Of a DNA stretch of 64,000 nucleotides, positions 41,301-51,866 are shown piece by piece. Every line of letters begins with the position of its first letter. The first letter of the stretch is position 1. The translations under genes were made by a program, and so were the position numbers. The DNA is from Megalobrama amblycephala (taxonomy: Eukaryota > Chordata > Actinopteri > Cypriniformes > Xenocyprididae), in contig NC_063045.1 of NCBI RefSeq assembly GCF_018812025.1, positions 48,180,691-48,244,690 of the forward strand, given 5' to 3'. The notes under the pieces were generated by a model that was not told the DNA's origin, did not search any database, and was given only the letters and a program-made list of their open reading frames with translations.

Positions 41301-44300
41301 TTGGATGAACAAATGAAAAGTAGGGCTGTACACTTAATCAAATTACATTTCTGTGAATATTAAAGCACAAAAAGACTGCTAACGCTTGTGGTGTTTACAG
41401 CGTCTGCCGTCTCACTATATGAGGACATGAACACATGAACTTAATCTCCAGAGATGGCCCAGGCGATTTTTTTCTGCTGGATGGGTATTATAGGGTAACT
41501 TTAATTATCAAGGAATTAAAAAATGAAAAGGGATGTAAGGAAATAACAAAAAAGAAACACGAATGGTAAAAGTTCCAGGTCTATTGTAGTTAAGTAATCA
41601 ATTTAAATTATTTGCAAATAATATATATTTTTAATATATTCACTCTTTTTTTCATGTCGAATATGCAAAAAAATGCTTCTTGTCTTGTCACGTTCAGTTA
41701 TGAATTACATTAATCATATCATATTAATCAAATAATGGCATTTTTTCAATTCAAAATGGCAAAATTTCATAAAAACATTGAGTAGTTTGCATCACGTGAT
41801 ATTACTGTACTGTTCGGCAAAAAGCCTTTGGCAAAGGGCTTTTTGCTGAAACGCTGGTGAATAAACTGTTTGCAAGTTGAGTGTGCAGTCATATTTCTCA
41901 TATACATTTTAATAAACAGTAAACAGCAACACTTTGCTTGCCAAAAAGAAATTCTTAAATTTATTGATTACATTTTAAAGGATGTTTCATGCTTTTATTT
42001 AATTAACATTATTTTGATAATAAACACGTATAAAATGTGTACGTTTTAAGAATTAAATTAATTAGACATGCTTTTTGATTATTAAAATTAAGTTACACCA
42101 TTAAAATGGATTTAATAGGGCCCAAAAAATGTATTTTGTTACATTTTTAATAAACTGTTTTATAAATGAAATTCGACATGCTTTTTGATTACAAAAATTT
42201 AACTTAACCATTAAAACTGAATCCATAAAAATTAAAACTGAAAAAGGAACACAGCAGCACCATCTTTGACTTTTACCGGGAATGAAAGCGAGGCTGTGAG
42301 GGATAGACATACATCTCTTCAGTGGGTTCTACTATTATTTAATGCTTTTTTGGATTGTTCTGCTGACGAAACACTGCAAAAATATCTTTGCAAGAAATTC
42401 CAGTAGGTAAAAAACAACATGACAACATGAGTTGTGGAAAATTAGACGTGATCTAGAAGATTTGCATAGCTTTTTACAACAAATGCCATTGAACACGTGG
42501 TAAATCTATCCCTCACAGCCTCGCTTTAATACCTGTCATGGCACTGCTCTGAATAAGGTCTAAATAGCCCTTCATAAAAGCCTGTTCATGCACGTACACA
42601 TGAAACAACTAAAGGCATTACAATGTACAGCGTTTGCTTACATAAAAAAAAAAAAAAAAAAAAAAAAAGAACACGAAGGCTGAGTTTAATAGTGAACTGT
42701 ACAATGACAAATTATTTTAGGAAAGTAGACCAACCAGCATACAAACACTGAAAACAAGAACAGAGTAAAACATTACCCATGTGCATATCCTGGAATAAAC
42801 CTGCTGTGAGGCAATTTATGAAGGTAATACTGCCATCCTACATTACCTATGGGGATGTGTTTTCCCTAATGCCTCCATTTCAAAGAGCAGAAATATTGCT
42901 GAAAGCCTCCGATTACACTGGAGCATGGAGAAGCATTACTGAAATGGAGAGCTCGCTGAGCAAAAAAAGCGCAGTCAGCAAATCTGCTCTCATTCGCCAT
43001 GCAGACTGTATTCACTGATTATCAGAGAGCTTTGGACCGACGGTGTCAAGAGGTCACACTAGTGTACTCTTACATCCATCAGTTAGGAGGATAATCAATA
43101 TAAAAATGTGAGAACAGGAAAAACTAGAAACATCTCGAGCACACAAGTAAATGCAAACAAACGACACACACTGAGGTTCAGCATTGTATTCGTGCTGTGC
43201 TCCAAGTGTCTGGAATATTCAGTTATCCAGCCATTCACTCAGCTGATGTACACAAGCTCACATTCCACTGCTCTTACGTAAGAGGATAAGAGACGGCCTG
43301 CGTCTGCTGCGGGGAAACTGCTAGTGCTGAGTGAGTGTGCTTGGCGGAGCAAGAAACCAGCCAGCCATCGAGGTCTTTCAGGGCCAGTGGAAAAGAAGAG
43401 TGGGCAGAGTCTAACACATCAGTGTGATGAGAATAAAACCATTAAACAGAATGGCCTTGAAAAAACAAACACGAACAAGATACCTTAATCTTGCAGTTTG
43501 GTAAGGAGAGGTGTGTTACTACTTGTCTACACAATCCAACAACAAACAGTGGGACCCGATTTACAGACAAGAATATTAGAGAGTTGGGACTAGGGTTGTC
43601 AAAAGTAAGGTACCAATCTGGTACTGAAATTTTATGAATGTGACAATACCAGCATTTCCCCCTAGCATTTTGAGCACTGTTGAGCGGATTCTTAAACACC
43701 ACTGAATGGATATTGTGTTCACCCACTCAACAGATATGTCTGTGATTGGCTACAATGATCAACGCTTCAAAAACATGTTGTAAATAGACAATATTGATGC
43801 TCTTCACTGTGCGCTTGCACAGATACTCACGAGAGCATTTGAAAGCAGGCGTCTATAAGCAGATATATTAGGGATCCGCTGATAGATGGCCACTTTTAAA
43901 CGCTCCCGTGCCAATCACATACATATCTGTTGAGCATGTGAACACAATGTCTAATCAGAGGTGTTTAAAAATCTTCTGAGATGCGCACTTAGGACTGCGC
44001 GTGAGCATTGGCTGCTTCAGCCTGAAAAATGCAATTTTTTGTCATGATTTGAGTGTTTAGAAAACAAAATTTATGAGACAGTTGTTGCCAGGTTTCATTG
44101 GTGATTTCAAATATGGAATTTTTTGTACGCTTGTGAACAGCTTTGGAGAATTTGATGTTTCCCCATTGAAAGAGAGACGAGATGCACTTGCATGACTAAA
44201 ATAGCTGCCCGAGAGGCGTTTCAAAGATGGCCGCTGAGTGAAATGACTTGCCTGAAAGGGACTCTGGTTGGGATCTTGGGCTCCTTTGACCCTAGCAACC

Positions 44301-45474
44301 ACCCAGAACACACTAGCATCAAGGCAACGAGTTTTGCATGAGGAAGCAGCATTAGAAATTGTATTCTATAATATTTCTATTGGCAGGCTTGCATCTGTCA
44401 GAGCCAATTCTCCGTCTCTGAAACATACAAGCTAAAATTACAGAATACAGAAATTAATACTTTAGTTCAGCAAGAAAGCATTATAATTATCAAAAATGAC
44501 AGTAAAAGGCATTTATAAATCATACAAAAAAATATATATATATATATTTCAAATAAATGCTGTCCTTTTGAACTTTCTATTCATCAAAGAATCCTGAACA
44601 AATTAGCACGGTTTCCACAAAAAAAAAATTAACTATTTTCAACATTGATAATGAGCACCAACAGAAACATTTTTATTACAGTTTTTATTGTATCAAATAA
44701 ATGCAGCCTTGGCAAGCATAAAAGTTTTTTGTTTTTTTTGTTTTTTTAAATAATACCATCATAACAGTTTTTGCTAACTGTTTAATAAAACAGTATAACT
44801 CTAGAACTACAACAAAATACACAATGAACACTTCATATCATGCAAAAAAAACTGCATAAACTGTCACTCTAATTCAAGGCAAGCAACTGATGTTAAGAAG
44901 TCAATCCCCCATGAAACATTTCCCAAGCTATTCCATCAGCATGAATCAAAGTGCTGTTAAAATAAGTAATCTGGCTACTGCAGTTATTTCTTACATAAGG
45001 AAAAAATGCAGCACTACAGGCATCCATTTTCGAACAACACAAGACCTTCGTACATCCATCCAAGAAGTAAAACCAAAATGTACATTCTGCAGTCTCCACC
45101 ATTCTTCCCTTATGTGGTATACATTTCTTTCAACAAGCATTTCAGTCAAAAGCTAACCATTATCATATTTCTGAGCTTCTTTGAATGCTGGAGGGTTTTT
45201 AACAGCAAAGAAATGACTGTGTGCGCGTGTTCTCAACATGCATGCAGAGAATAGTGCGCATGCATATCGGTATCAGCCGATATCGGCATCGACAGATATA
45301 TGTTCATTGTTATCGGTATTTTGTGTTTTATATATACACATGAAGAGTTCATTTGTGAAAACAGATAACTAATTTTTTATTAATTCTCACAAATCTTGTT
45401 TTTTTATTGTGCATTCCAAGTAATATCAATAAAAAAAAAAACAAGATACAAAATTAAAGTTCATTGAAAGTATG

Positions 45475-45525
<51 letters not shown>

Positions 45526-48500
45526 TTGTTTCTTAGCAAAAGCAGATAACTCCACATTTCAGTTAAACAAAACCAAGTAATTGCATTTAAAACACTCAAA
45601 CACATGTGTGCACACAAACGCACACTCACACACAGATCGGCACACACACACACAGGCATGCATGCACGTGCGCGCACACACAAACGCAAAAGGACAACCA
45701 AGTGTTCAGCATGTAAAGACCTGTGTATGGTGTACAAGGACTTGCAGGAGCCGAAATGATAAATTCTCAATCACTTTTAGTCCACTTTGACGAAACTTCC
45801 CTCAGCTACCTTTTTGTGTCTTTTTGAAGTGAATAGAAGCCTTGTCACCTGACCTGAATACTGCGCGCTGATTCACTAAAACGGACTTACCGGTTTCTGT
45901 ACACAAACAACAAGGGCGCTTGTCGGTTAAATTAATTTTAAAACTTGGTAATGGTTAATGGTTCAAACTAGGCTACTGTACTGTTTATGTTTGATTTATG
46001 TAGAAGTGCTTTTAATGGTGAGACCTTTGTTTTTGTAATCAGGCTCTCAAAAATTAGATTTAAATTTAGATTTATCAGTCAATATATTGGTTATCGGCTT
46101 TCAAATATAAAGAATTATCGGTTATCGGTGTTGGACAAAATTTTCATATTGTTGAATCCCTAGCACAGATATAGCCATTTCTCTGTGCTTGGATACCAGC
46201 TCTGAGGAAACAGAGAAGCGGAACCACACAGCATGTGCGACATATGGTAAAAATAGCCACTGAAAGTACCTCTTCTTCTGCTACAAACAAAACATTTGAA
46301 CCAAAAAAAAAAAATTACCTTAGATATTTAGTTGAGCTCTGTCCAAAGAAAAATAGAGGTGGATAAATGAATACAGTTAAAAAAAAAAATGCAGGGGTGA
46401 AGAACGAACAAGTTTGGTTACTCGGAAAAAAGGATGCTTTTTGAGGGTACGCAGGTGTGCGAGCAGGTGTGGGCAAATGAGCATTCAGGTCTGAACATGC
46501 ACAGTCAGCATGTGCTTGTTTACCCACGCCAAGAATGTTGGAGTGTTTTGTTAGTGGGAAGAGAGTGTAACTCAGTGGCAAACAGCCAATCAGAAGAGGA
46601 AGAACCTGTGAGAGGGTACTGAAAGACCACAGGCCTGTCAGTGCCCTCTCATGGGACCACGAGTGCTGTTGTGAATTCTGTGGTGAATCACTCATGACAC
46701 ACAGCTGCCTGCAGCTCACCATCATGGCTGGGTGATTGTGGGCTGCCTGGCCAGATCTCTCATGCACTCTTCAGTTAAATATTCAAGAGCGGTAACCTTC
46801 TATCACAGGCATGAATATTCAGTGCATCTAATTCATGAGCTGTGTGAGTGGACCCAGCACTTCGGAGTCACGGATGCTTTCTTCTCCAGCTCAAATCCAG
46901 TCGCTTCATAAACTGGGATTATGCGTGTCACAGATAAGCAGATAAAAATCACAGAAAAGGGTTTGCAAAAATTACAGCCTGTCGGAATGATCCCTAATTT
47001 TTGAGACCGTCTGGACTGAAAATGCACTGCAGTTGAAATCTCAGCTTTGTTTAAATTTCAAGGTAGAAGAATGCAAAAAATAAACAGAATCAATAGAGGA
47101 AGGAAGGTACAAAAAGACTGATGGTGATTATGTTTATTTGTCAAGTGACATGTGACATTCTCAGGAGACATTGCTAGTACACCACACTGTGTTACACAAT
47201 ACAACAAGGCTTCCAGCAGACAAACACCTGACATTACAAACGCAGAGGTCATTATGCATAGTTTCCCAGTATGTAATAGAATCCACTAGTCATGCATTGA
47301 CAACCTGACCTAGATCGGCCATTGATCCAGCATGACCACAGAATGAAAGTACAGGCCTTTACTGGCAGGACACAATCAATGCTAGAAAATAAAGCCATGA
47401 TAAAAGCAAAACTAAAGATATTATATTTAGGTGCAATATTAAAATTCTGACCTATACCTATGAAATGATTATTATTTTCAAGTAATGGTTGATAACCAAA
47501 AAATATCATATTTTCCAAATAAACCTAAAAAAAAACTGGGGGAAAATAAATTTAGTAATCATAACATTATAATGTACAATATGAAAAATTAATATTAATT
47601 TTGATGGTGTAAATTATTATTATCGTTGTTTTTAAAGATTAACTTTTAAGTGTGAGTTAGATGAAGGTACTCATAAACTCATAAAACAATTAAAATGCAC
47701 AACTAGGGTTATCACTGTACCAACATTTCAGTAGTGGGTACAAATACCAGTAAAATTTTGCAGTTCTCGGTACCAGAGCAAAAACTGTTGAATTTTTTGT
47801 CTCGTCCTTTGGTCATCACTGTCAATCATTGCAGTTTCCCATTCAATTGTGCATTTAAATACAGTTGTAAATCCAGAAACTTTGCCATATACTTAGCAGC
47901 ATGAAAAACTAAACTTATATTCAGACTGTGAATGTGTACAGAAAGAGCCCTCCCTTTATAATCAATAAGGCTGTCAATCTCTAAAGTACAAGCTCACTGA
48001 ATTCTGCACTCTTGCTAAAAACTCACTATAATAAAAAAAAGCTGTCCTAATTGTACAATGAACCTCTTATTTACATCGTGTTTACACTTTGTTGTTTATA
48101 ACGATAGGACTCGTGAGCGTGTGGCTCGTGTTGAACAAAACAAAACCTTGCGCATTTTAGTAGATTCAGACTAACTTACTGACAGGCCACTGCGTTCACG
48201 CGCTCAACAGATTGTGATTGGCTACAAATGCTTGTAAAAAGCACGCTGTAAATAGAAACCTTTGACGCTCAGAGAGTGCTCAAACAAACATGAACAAGAG
48301 CGTTTGAAAGCGTTTCGCCTATACAAACGAAAAATTTTCTGTTCAGAGATTCATTCCCAACTACGAATCCTGATGCTGCGTTCACACCGAACGCGTCTGG
48401 GGCGTCAAATTCACGCCAGACGCGTCTAGTTGGACGCTTGAACATTTTGAAGTCAGACGCTTCAGACACGCGTAAAATTCGCTCAATTCGCACGTCTAAA

Positions 48501-51500
48501 CAAAGTGTGTTCAGACGCGAATTCGCGTCATGGGAGGGGCTTTCATCTCTTTCTGCACAGATCCTCTGAATAAACACATAATCTCGTCAGTTGGAAACCT
48601 GTAGCGGCAATTTAACTCGGTTATGCCGGCCGGCATAGGTGGGCTAGTATCAACGGCTAAAATCATGCAAAAAGTTTTACAACTAACCAAATTGTCCGAT
48701 TTCTTCGCTTATTCTCTTCCAGGCAAGGTGCTTTTTATTCCTGTCTCGATAAAAATATAATGACACATCATAGAGCTCAGGGTGGCCACACACAGCGACA
48801 TCTTTGTTCTGGTCTCCACCACTGATCACATCATAAACACGTTACTACCAAAGCAGAGTCCCTGATTGGTTAACGCGCCGCAAATTTACGCCAAAGTTCA
48901 GATTTTTCAACTAGGCGTCAGACGCTCAATTCGCGCGTCAGCCGCATGAACGCTCAATTCGTGCTGCGCCATTCGCGCATCAACGGCCGGTTAGACGCTT
49001 GATTCGCGCCGCAGGACACCTAGACGTGCGTTTACATTGACTTAACATGTAAATCAGACGCCTCAGACGCCCCAGACGCGTTCGGTGTGAACGCAGCATG
49101 AGACAGACAGTTTCTCTATTTCTGTGTTACAAATATTCATATTATCACAGAAAGTCCTGGGATAAAAGCTTAAAGTTTGGATATAACTAGGGAAGCAATC
49201 AAAATCATCTTTTGAATCATCTTCATGCCACCAGGTGTCCACAAGTGACTGTTAAAAATGGATTTGTTATTGAATCATTCAAGAGATTTGTTCACTCGCT
49301 GATACATCCAGTAATAAACACATGAAGAATTTAATCATTATCAGTCATTGAATCATTCATTAAAATAATTCATTCAGATAAATTAAACATTTAAAATAGA
49401 CTGCAGCAATTAACATTTTGCCAGAACCTCTAGTAAATTACACGTTATTGTTTAGTTGTCTGTTCAGAATCGTAGGAGAATCGTGATCTCTGTTTAAAAA
49501 AGAAAAAAACGTGTTTCTTAGTTTATCCAGAATTGTGCAGCTCTAACTGACGCCACATAAAAAAGCTGCAAAAAAGCAAAATTAGAAATGCACAATCATG
49601 CATAATGCATAATTTAAAAAAAAAAAAAAAAAAACTGTTTAACTGCAAACAATGTAGTGTTGTCACTGTACCAAAATTCCAGTAGTTGGTACCGATACCA
49701 TGAAAATGTAATGGTTCTTGGTACCAATTTCGGTACCACAGCAAAATCTGTTGGAACTATTTTACTATTTTATATAGCCTATTTTAAAAATATTAAATAT
49801 GATTTGGAGTGTGTGTGTGTGTGTTTGTGTGTGTATATAGGCTACCTCAATGAAATACATTTTGAAATATAAATAAATAAATAAATAAATAAATGCTCAA
49901 ACATCCATTTTGTACTGTTGAATAAAACAGCTGGTAAGGTAGGTTTTGAAGCTGGTATGCTGGTTTGAGCTGGTTTATGCTGGTCAAGTGCTGGTCCTAA
50001 GCTGGTCCTGGACCAGCATAAACCAGCTCAAACCAGCATACCATCTTCAAAACCTACTTTACCAGCATATGCTCGTTTTTTCAACAGGGGTAACAGAAAC
50101 AACACACTACAGCCTATAAAACTATGAAATAAATATCGGTAAATAATGGTAACCTAAATAATAAGAAAGTTAAATATTATTTAAAAAAAACATTCAGGCT
50201 ATGTTTGATTTTGCGCTGTCAGAGAAAATGAAAGTAAAAATCACTGGTGTGTGAAACGTGCTATACAAAATAAACCTGACGCGCCTTATAAGTCTAATAA
50301 CAAGCACAAACTCTGTTAAATAGAAATTGACGTGCAAGCAAAAAGGTTTCTGTCCTACGGTGTTTTTTCTACTTTACCACAGTAAAGAACGCGAATGGCC
50401 TATAGGCCTAAATGCGAACGGAAACGTTTATAATCCCCTGCGTGAGTGAAAATTTGGGAAAAGAAACAGATGTTCAGTGGAATAACTAATGGAATATTGT
50501 TAAATTCTCTGATAATCAGGTGACCAGATCGCGATTCGCAAAACAGAATACAAAGCTTAAATTTATGGACTCACGTGCCTCTCATTCGGCATGAACCAAT
50601 GTTTATATGGCTGCGATGTCACATTCAATTGCTAACCTATTATTTCTTCTGTAAACAAAGCTGTGCTTCACTCGTGTCACATTCACGTAAATACTGGCAC
50701 AGCCTTATCAGTGGGTACCGAATATACCCGGATTCTCGGTACTACCGGTACTACAGAAATACTGGTATCAAAATGTCAGTACCGGTACTTTTGACAACAC
50801 TAAAACAATGTATTCATCACAACATTACGCAGACAAGAAATTTGACATTCATTTTGAGTTTTGCTAAAGATTACATTTAACAATTTTTAAATTTTTAAAA
50901 ATTTACTTCAAGTGAATGTTAGATGACGGTAAACGTAACATAAACGTAAAACAATTACATTGTACAATTAAACATCTAATACTGACCTTTACGGAAAAAA
51001 ACAGACAAAACCCAATATAGTATCGATAACTTGTGCATCTCTAAACAAAATGACACTTTACCTTCTAATTAATGTCTAATCAGGTTCCCAAACATTAGAA
51101 TCCTCATCTATAATTAAAAACTTCCTGTTTAGCATTAACTTCATAACTGAAACCTGAGAATCACGTTACAGAAACTAACGGCAGAAAATTCCAGACAAAG
51201 GCATGCAATTCCAGAGAAAATTCTTTATGCCCAAGATGCCTACTTCCTGCCATGATGATGTAAATCTGTTTGAAACACTAAGTGCTCTTTTGGGGAAGGT
51301 TCAGAGCAAAAAAAATGACAGCTGCAGAGAACAAAAGTGCCGCTCCAATGAGGCCCCTCAGGAAACACTAGTCTACCCTTAATAAGCTGAACGTTAATTA
51401 GATGCCAAAGTGGCACTTCAAACGCTCCAGTTCACTTTTTTGTGCAGCGCATGAAGCGGTGGAACAGAAAGCTCACTAATACATGAATGAGGGGGATATG

Positions 51501-51758
51501 CATGGGCGCATAGAGAAAGAAGTTTTACTCATTTATAATTAGCATAATCTGACCCAGAACTGGCAAGTTGAGGACATTAAAATGCTTTTACCTGATAAAA
51601 AAAAAAAAAAAAAAAAAAAAAGTATTCTTACCCTCTATGCTCAATTCAAAGCACACATGGCAGAAGGAAAGCGTTCCTGTGTCCGTTTCTAGTTTACAGA
51701 TGCTGCAGATGTTGTCATCATTCAGGTCTATGTTCACAAAGTGCTCTTCTTCCTCCAT
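28570..51758 (-). CDS. eurl: EURL homologue (human C21orf91), 4 coding exons
   Basis: Vertebrate protein first described from early undifferentiated retina and lens; the biochemical role is unknown, with reported links to neural development. Minus-strand coding exons: 51632-51758, 35487-36002, 32018-32080, 28570-28736, totalling 873 nt (290 aa plus stop), all phases consistent. The N terminus reads [18 protein letters not shown]. It has a Cys/His cluster, C18-x2-C21, C33-x2-C36, then H58-x2-C61 and H66 within [17 protein letters not shown], which could bind zinc (inference). The middle, residues about 75-215, is basic and low complexity. The C-terminal fifth ([13 protein letters not shown] onwards) looks like a coiled coil and holds the strongly conserved [19 protein letters not shown]. 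The length is close to the human protein of just under 300 residues. The intron between the first two coding exons is 15.6 kb. Transcripts would confirm the small 63-bp exon. Confidence 0.95.
29640..29885. repeat. Dispersed repeat shared with 43990-44275
   Basis: Both copies share ATGAGACAGTTGTTG, TTCATTGGTGATTT, CAGCTTTGGAGAATTTGATG and TTTCCCCATTCAAAGAGAGA. Upstream (29000-29640), AATATGGCGGAATAAGTCCC and similar CpG-rich motifs look like part of the same element. Confidence 0.65.
29886..30230 (-). pseudogene. LINE fragment, C-terminal end of an I/Nimb-like retrotransposon
   Basis: Read on the minus strand, a 65-codon frame (29997-30194) contains [20 protein letters not shown], then [13 protein letters not shown]. 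The GH-R-TH, C-x2-C and KH spacing is what I know from the region after the RNase H domain of I-clade LINEs. It is short, interrupted and has no reverse transcriptase. It lies in an eurl intron, in the same orientation as the gene. Confidence 0.6.
30552..31535. mobile_element. TTAA MITE family A, copy 3 (complete)
   Basis: The ends are TTAAAGGTGCCCTAGAATC and GGTTCTACGGCACCTTTAA, each including TTAA. At 984 bp it serves as the uninterrupted reference for copies 1 and 2. Confidence 0.8.
32566..33231. mobile_element. Long palindromic MITE (foldback)
   Basis: TTAAGGTTTTCGAGGAAAAC on the left pairs with GTTTTCCTCAAAAACCTTAA on the right. The arms extend about 200 bp each (GGTCCAAATTGCAGTTT / AAACTGCAATTTGGACC; CCCAGCC-AGGAATAAGGGT / ACCCTTATTCCTAGGCTGGG). 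It lies in the eurl intron just upstream of the 63-bp exon. Confidence 0.8.
33333..34944. mobile_element. hAT-like transposon with perfect 8-bp TSD
   Basis: CTTTAAAG occurs at 33325-33332 and 34945-34952. The right end complement CAGGGGTCATCAACTATATT pairs imperfectly with the left CATGCAACGTCAACTGG. GGCCCGCGGGCCAAATCCGGC near the left edge is typical of a widespread Charlie-like family. A second element seems nested inside (GGGCTGGTCCGAATACC near 33448). No intact transposase. Confidence 0.75.
33872..34045. repeat. Minisatellite, unit about 22 bp
   Basis: About seven tandem copies of AAATTTAAATAAAGAAAAAACG with small variants, inside the hAT-like element. Confidence 0.85.
34965..35460. repeat. 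Dispersed repeat family L, reverse orientation
   Basis: Contains GCATCATTACTCCAGTCTTC, ATGATCCTTCAGAAATCATTC and TTCTTTGATGAATAGAAAGTTC, then AAATAAAAGCATTACTTTCTTTC. Its right end lies only about 25 bases from the donor of eurl coding exon 2 (35487). Confidence 0.7.
36692..36748. repeat. (GT)n/(GC) microsatellite
   Basis: Alternating GT repeats with interspersed GCGTGC units in the large eurl intron. Confidence 0.85.
37049..37603. mobile_element. TTAA-bounded MITE, family C, with a 20-bp perfect TIR
   Basis: TTAAAGGTGCTAAAGAGGAT at 37049-37068 is exactly complemented at 37584-37603. TTAA stands at both edges. The flanking DNA (GAAAGTCATACAAGTTTAA on the left, AATGAATGATGAATAAG on the right) reads as an AGTTCACCC-type MITE interrupted by this element. 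Confidence 0.85.
37202..37238. repeat. Perfect 18+1+18 palindrome
   Basis: GCCAATCGTTTACGCGAT, one C, then the exact complement ATCGCGTAAACGATTGGC. It lies inside family C MITE 37049-37603. Confidence 0.9.
37655..37955. mobile_element. Palindromic MITE
   Basis: The inverted arms pair GACCCCATTGACTTCCATAG with CTATGGAAGTCAATGGGGTC. The outer parts are AAATGAAAATTTTGTCATC and a degraded complement. Same family as 4690 and 56804. Confidence 0.75.
38323..38358. repeat. (CA)n microsatellite
   Basis: About 17 CA units in the large eurl intron. Confidence 0.9.
38432..40125. repeat. Family L copy split by a family D repeat
   Basis: Family L motifs (CATTTGATCAAAAATACTG, CACATGATCCTTCAGAAATC) lie left of the insertion. 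AAAACCATTATTTTAAATTAT and AATATTACTGTTTTTAT follow on the right after 40022. Confidence 0.6.
38617..40022. repeat. Family D repeat, copy 2, with tandem duplication of about 307 bp
   Basis: The ends AGGGCCCGAGCACCGATGG and GAGGGCCCTTTCATCGCTGC are imperfect inverted repeats, related to the edges of 25284-27022. A unit starting at the AACTCCTCCTAGAG block near 39019 repeats near 39326 with near identity over more than 200 bp (AAATTGCGAAGATCTAGAG, GAAGGGCGTGCCCGTGGCGG). A third, decayed unit follows near 39630. Confidence 0.75.
40126..42239. other. eurl intron, no exon or element delimited
   Basis: Contains a short (CAA)n near 40171-40190, an A/G-rich stretch near 40269-40302, and a small hairpin CAAAAAGCCTTTGGCAAAGG near 41818. 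No coding feature seen. Confidence 0.4.
42240..42545. mobile_element. MITE with GAATGAAAGCGAGGCTGTGA ends
   Basis: GAAAGCGAGGCTGTGAGGGATAGA on the left is complemented by TCTATCCCTCACAGCCTCGCTTT on the right. A single arm of the same family lies near 15850. Confidence 0.65.
42546..43550. other. eurl intron, no exon or element delimited
   Basis: An A-run of about 27 at 42643-42669. Frames here carry no recognisable domain. Confidence 0.4.
43990..44275. repeat. Dispersed repeat shared with 29640-29885
   Basis: Shares ATGAGACAGTTGTTG, CAGCTTTGGAGAATTTGATG and TTTCCCCATTGAAAGAGAGA. To its left (43590-43700), GGTTGTCAAAAGTAAGGTACC is a fragment related to the ends of the hAT-like element at 49655. 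Confidence 0.65.
44455..44760. repeat. Dispersed repeat family L, partial
   Basis: Contains TTAGTTCAGCAAGAAAGCATTATAA, CTATTCATCAAAGAATCCTGAA and CAAATAAATGCAGCCTTGG in family order. Confidence 0.7.
45260..46165. mobile_element. Probable hAT-like element with TATCGGT-rich ends
   Basis: The left end has ATATCGGTATCAGCCGATATCGG. The right end has GAATTATCGGTTATCGG and CATATTGTTGAATCCCTAG, a terminus I associate with a common teleost hAT group. The left boundary and TSD are not clear. A (TA)n microsatellite lies at 45476-45520 and CA-rich repeats at 45600-45690. Confidence 0.5.
46166..48370. other. eurl intron, mostly unique sequence
   Basis: No exon recognised. 47640-47720 matches the fragments near 8720 and 50900, and 47705-47775 resembles the left end of the hAT-like element at 49655. 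Confidence 0.4.
48374..49098. mobile_element. CpG-rich DNA transposon with a long perfect TIR and 3-bp TSD
   Basis: 33 bases beginning TGCTGCGTTCACACCGAACG at 48374 are exactly complemented at the right end (49066-49098). TGA lies directly outside both ends (48371-48373 and 49099-49101). The interior is rich in ACGCG and AATTCGCG motifs. A 3-bp duplication suggests a PIF/Harbinger-type mover; no protein seen. Confidence 0.85.
49655..50802. mobile_element. hAT-like transposon with perfect 8-bp TSD
   Basis: AAACAATG flanks it at 49647-49654 and 50803-50810. The ends are TAGTGTTGTCA and TGACAACACTA, followed by repeated GGTACC/CCGGTACT motifs. Length 1148 bp, no transposase recognised. Confidence 0.9.
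49921..50095. mobile_element. Hairpin MITE of the GCTGGTTTATGCTGG family, nested
   Basis: ATGCTGGTTTGAGCTGGTTT pairs with AAACCAGCTCAAACCAGCAT. The outer arms are TAGGTTTTGAAG / CTTCAAAACCTA. It sits inside the hAT-like element 49655-50802. Confidence 0.85.
51597..51621 (-). repeat. eurl: A25 run, next to the eurl exon 1 donor
   Basis: On the gene's sense strand this is 25 uridines starting 10 bases after the exon/intron boundary at 51632. Confidence 0.85.
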
Positions 51759-51866
51759 GGTGCCTCTGTAAAGCAAACAGAACAAAAACATTATTCAGTT
51801 TAATCTCACTTTAGTGCCTTTTGAGATTGATGCATATGCTATTGACAATCGCTACTACCCAGGTCC

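Noticed and set aside
45426..45770. 114-codon minus-strand frame with repeated Cys-Val/Arg
   Set aside because: It comes from CA-rich and TA microsatellites.
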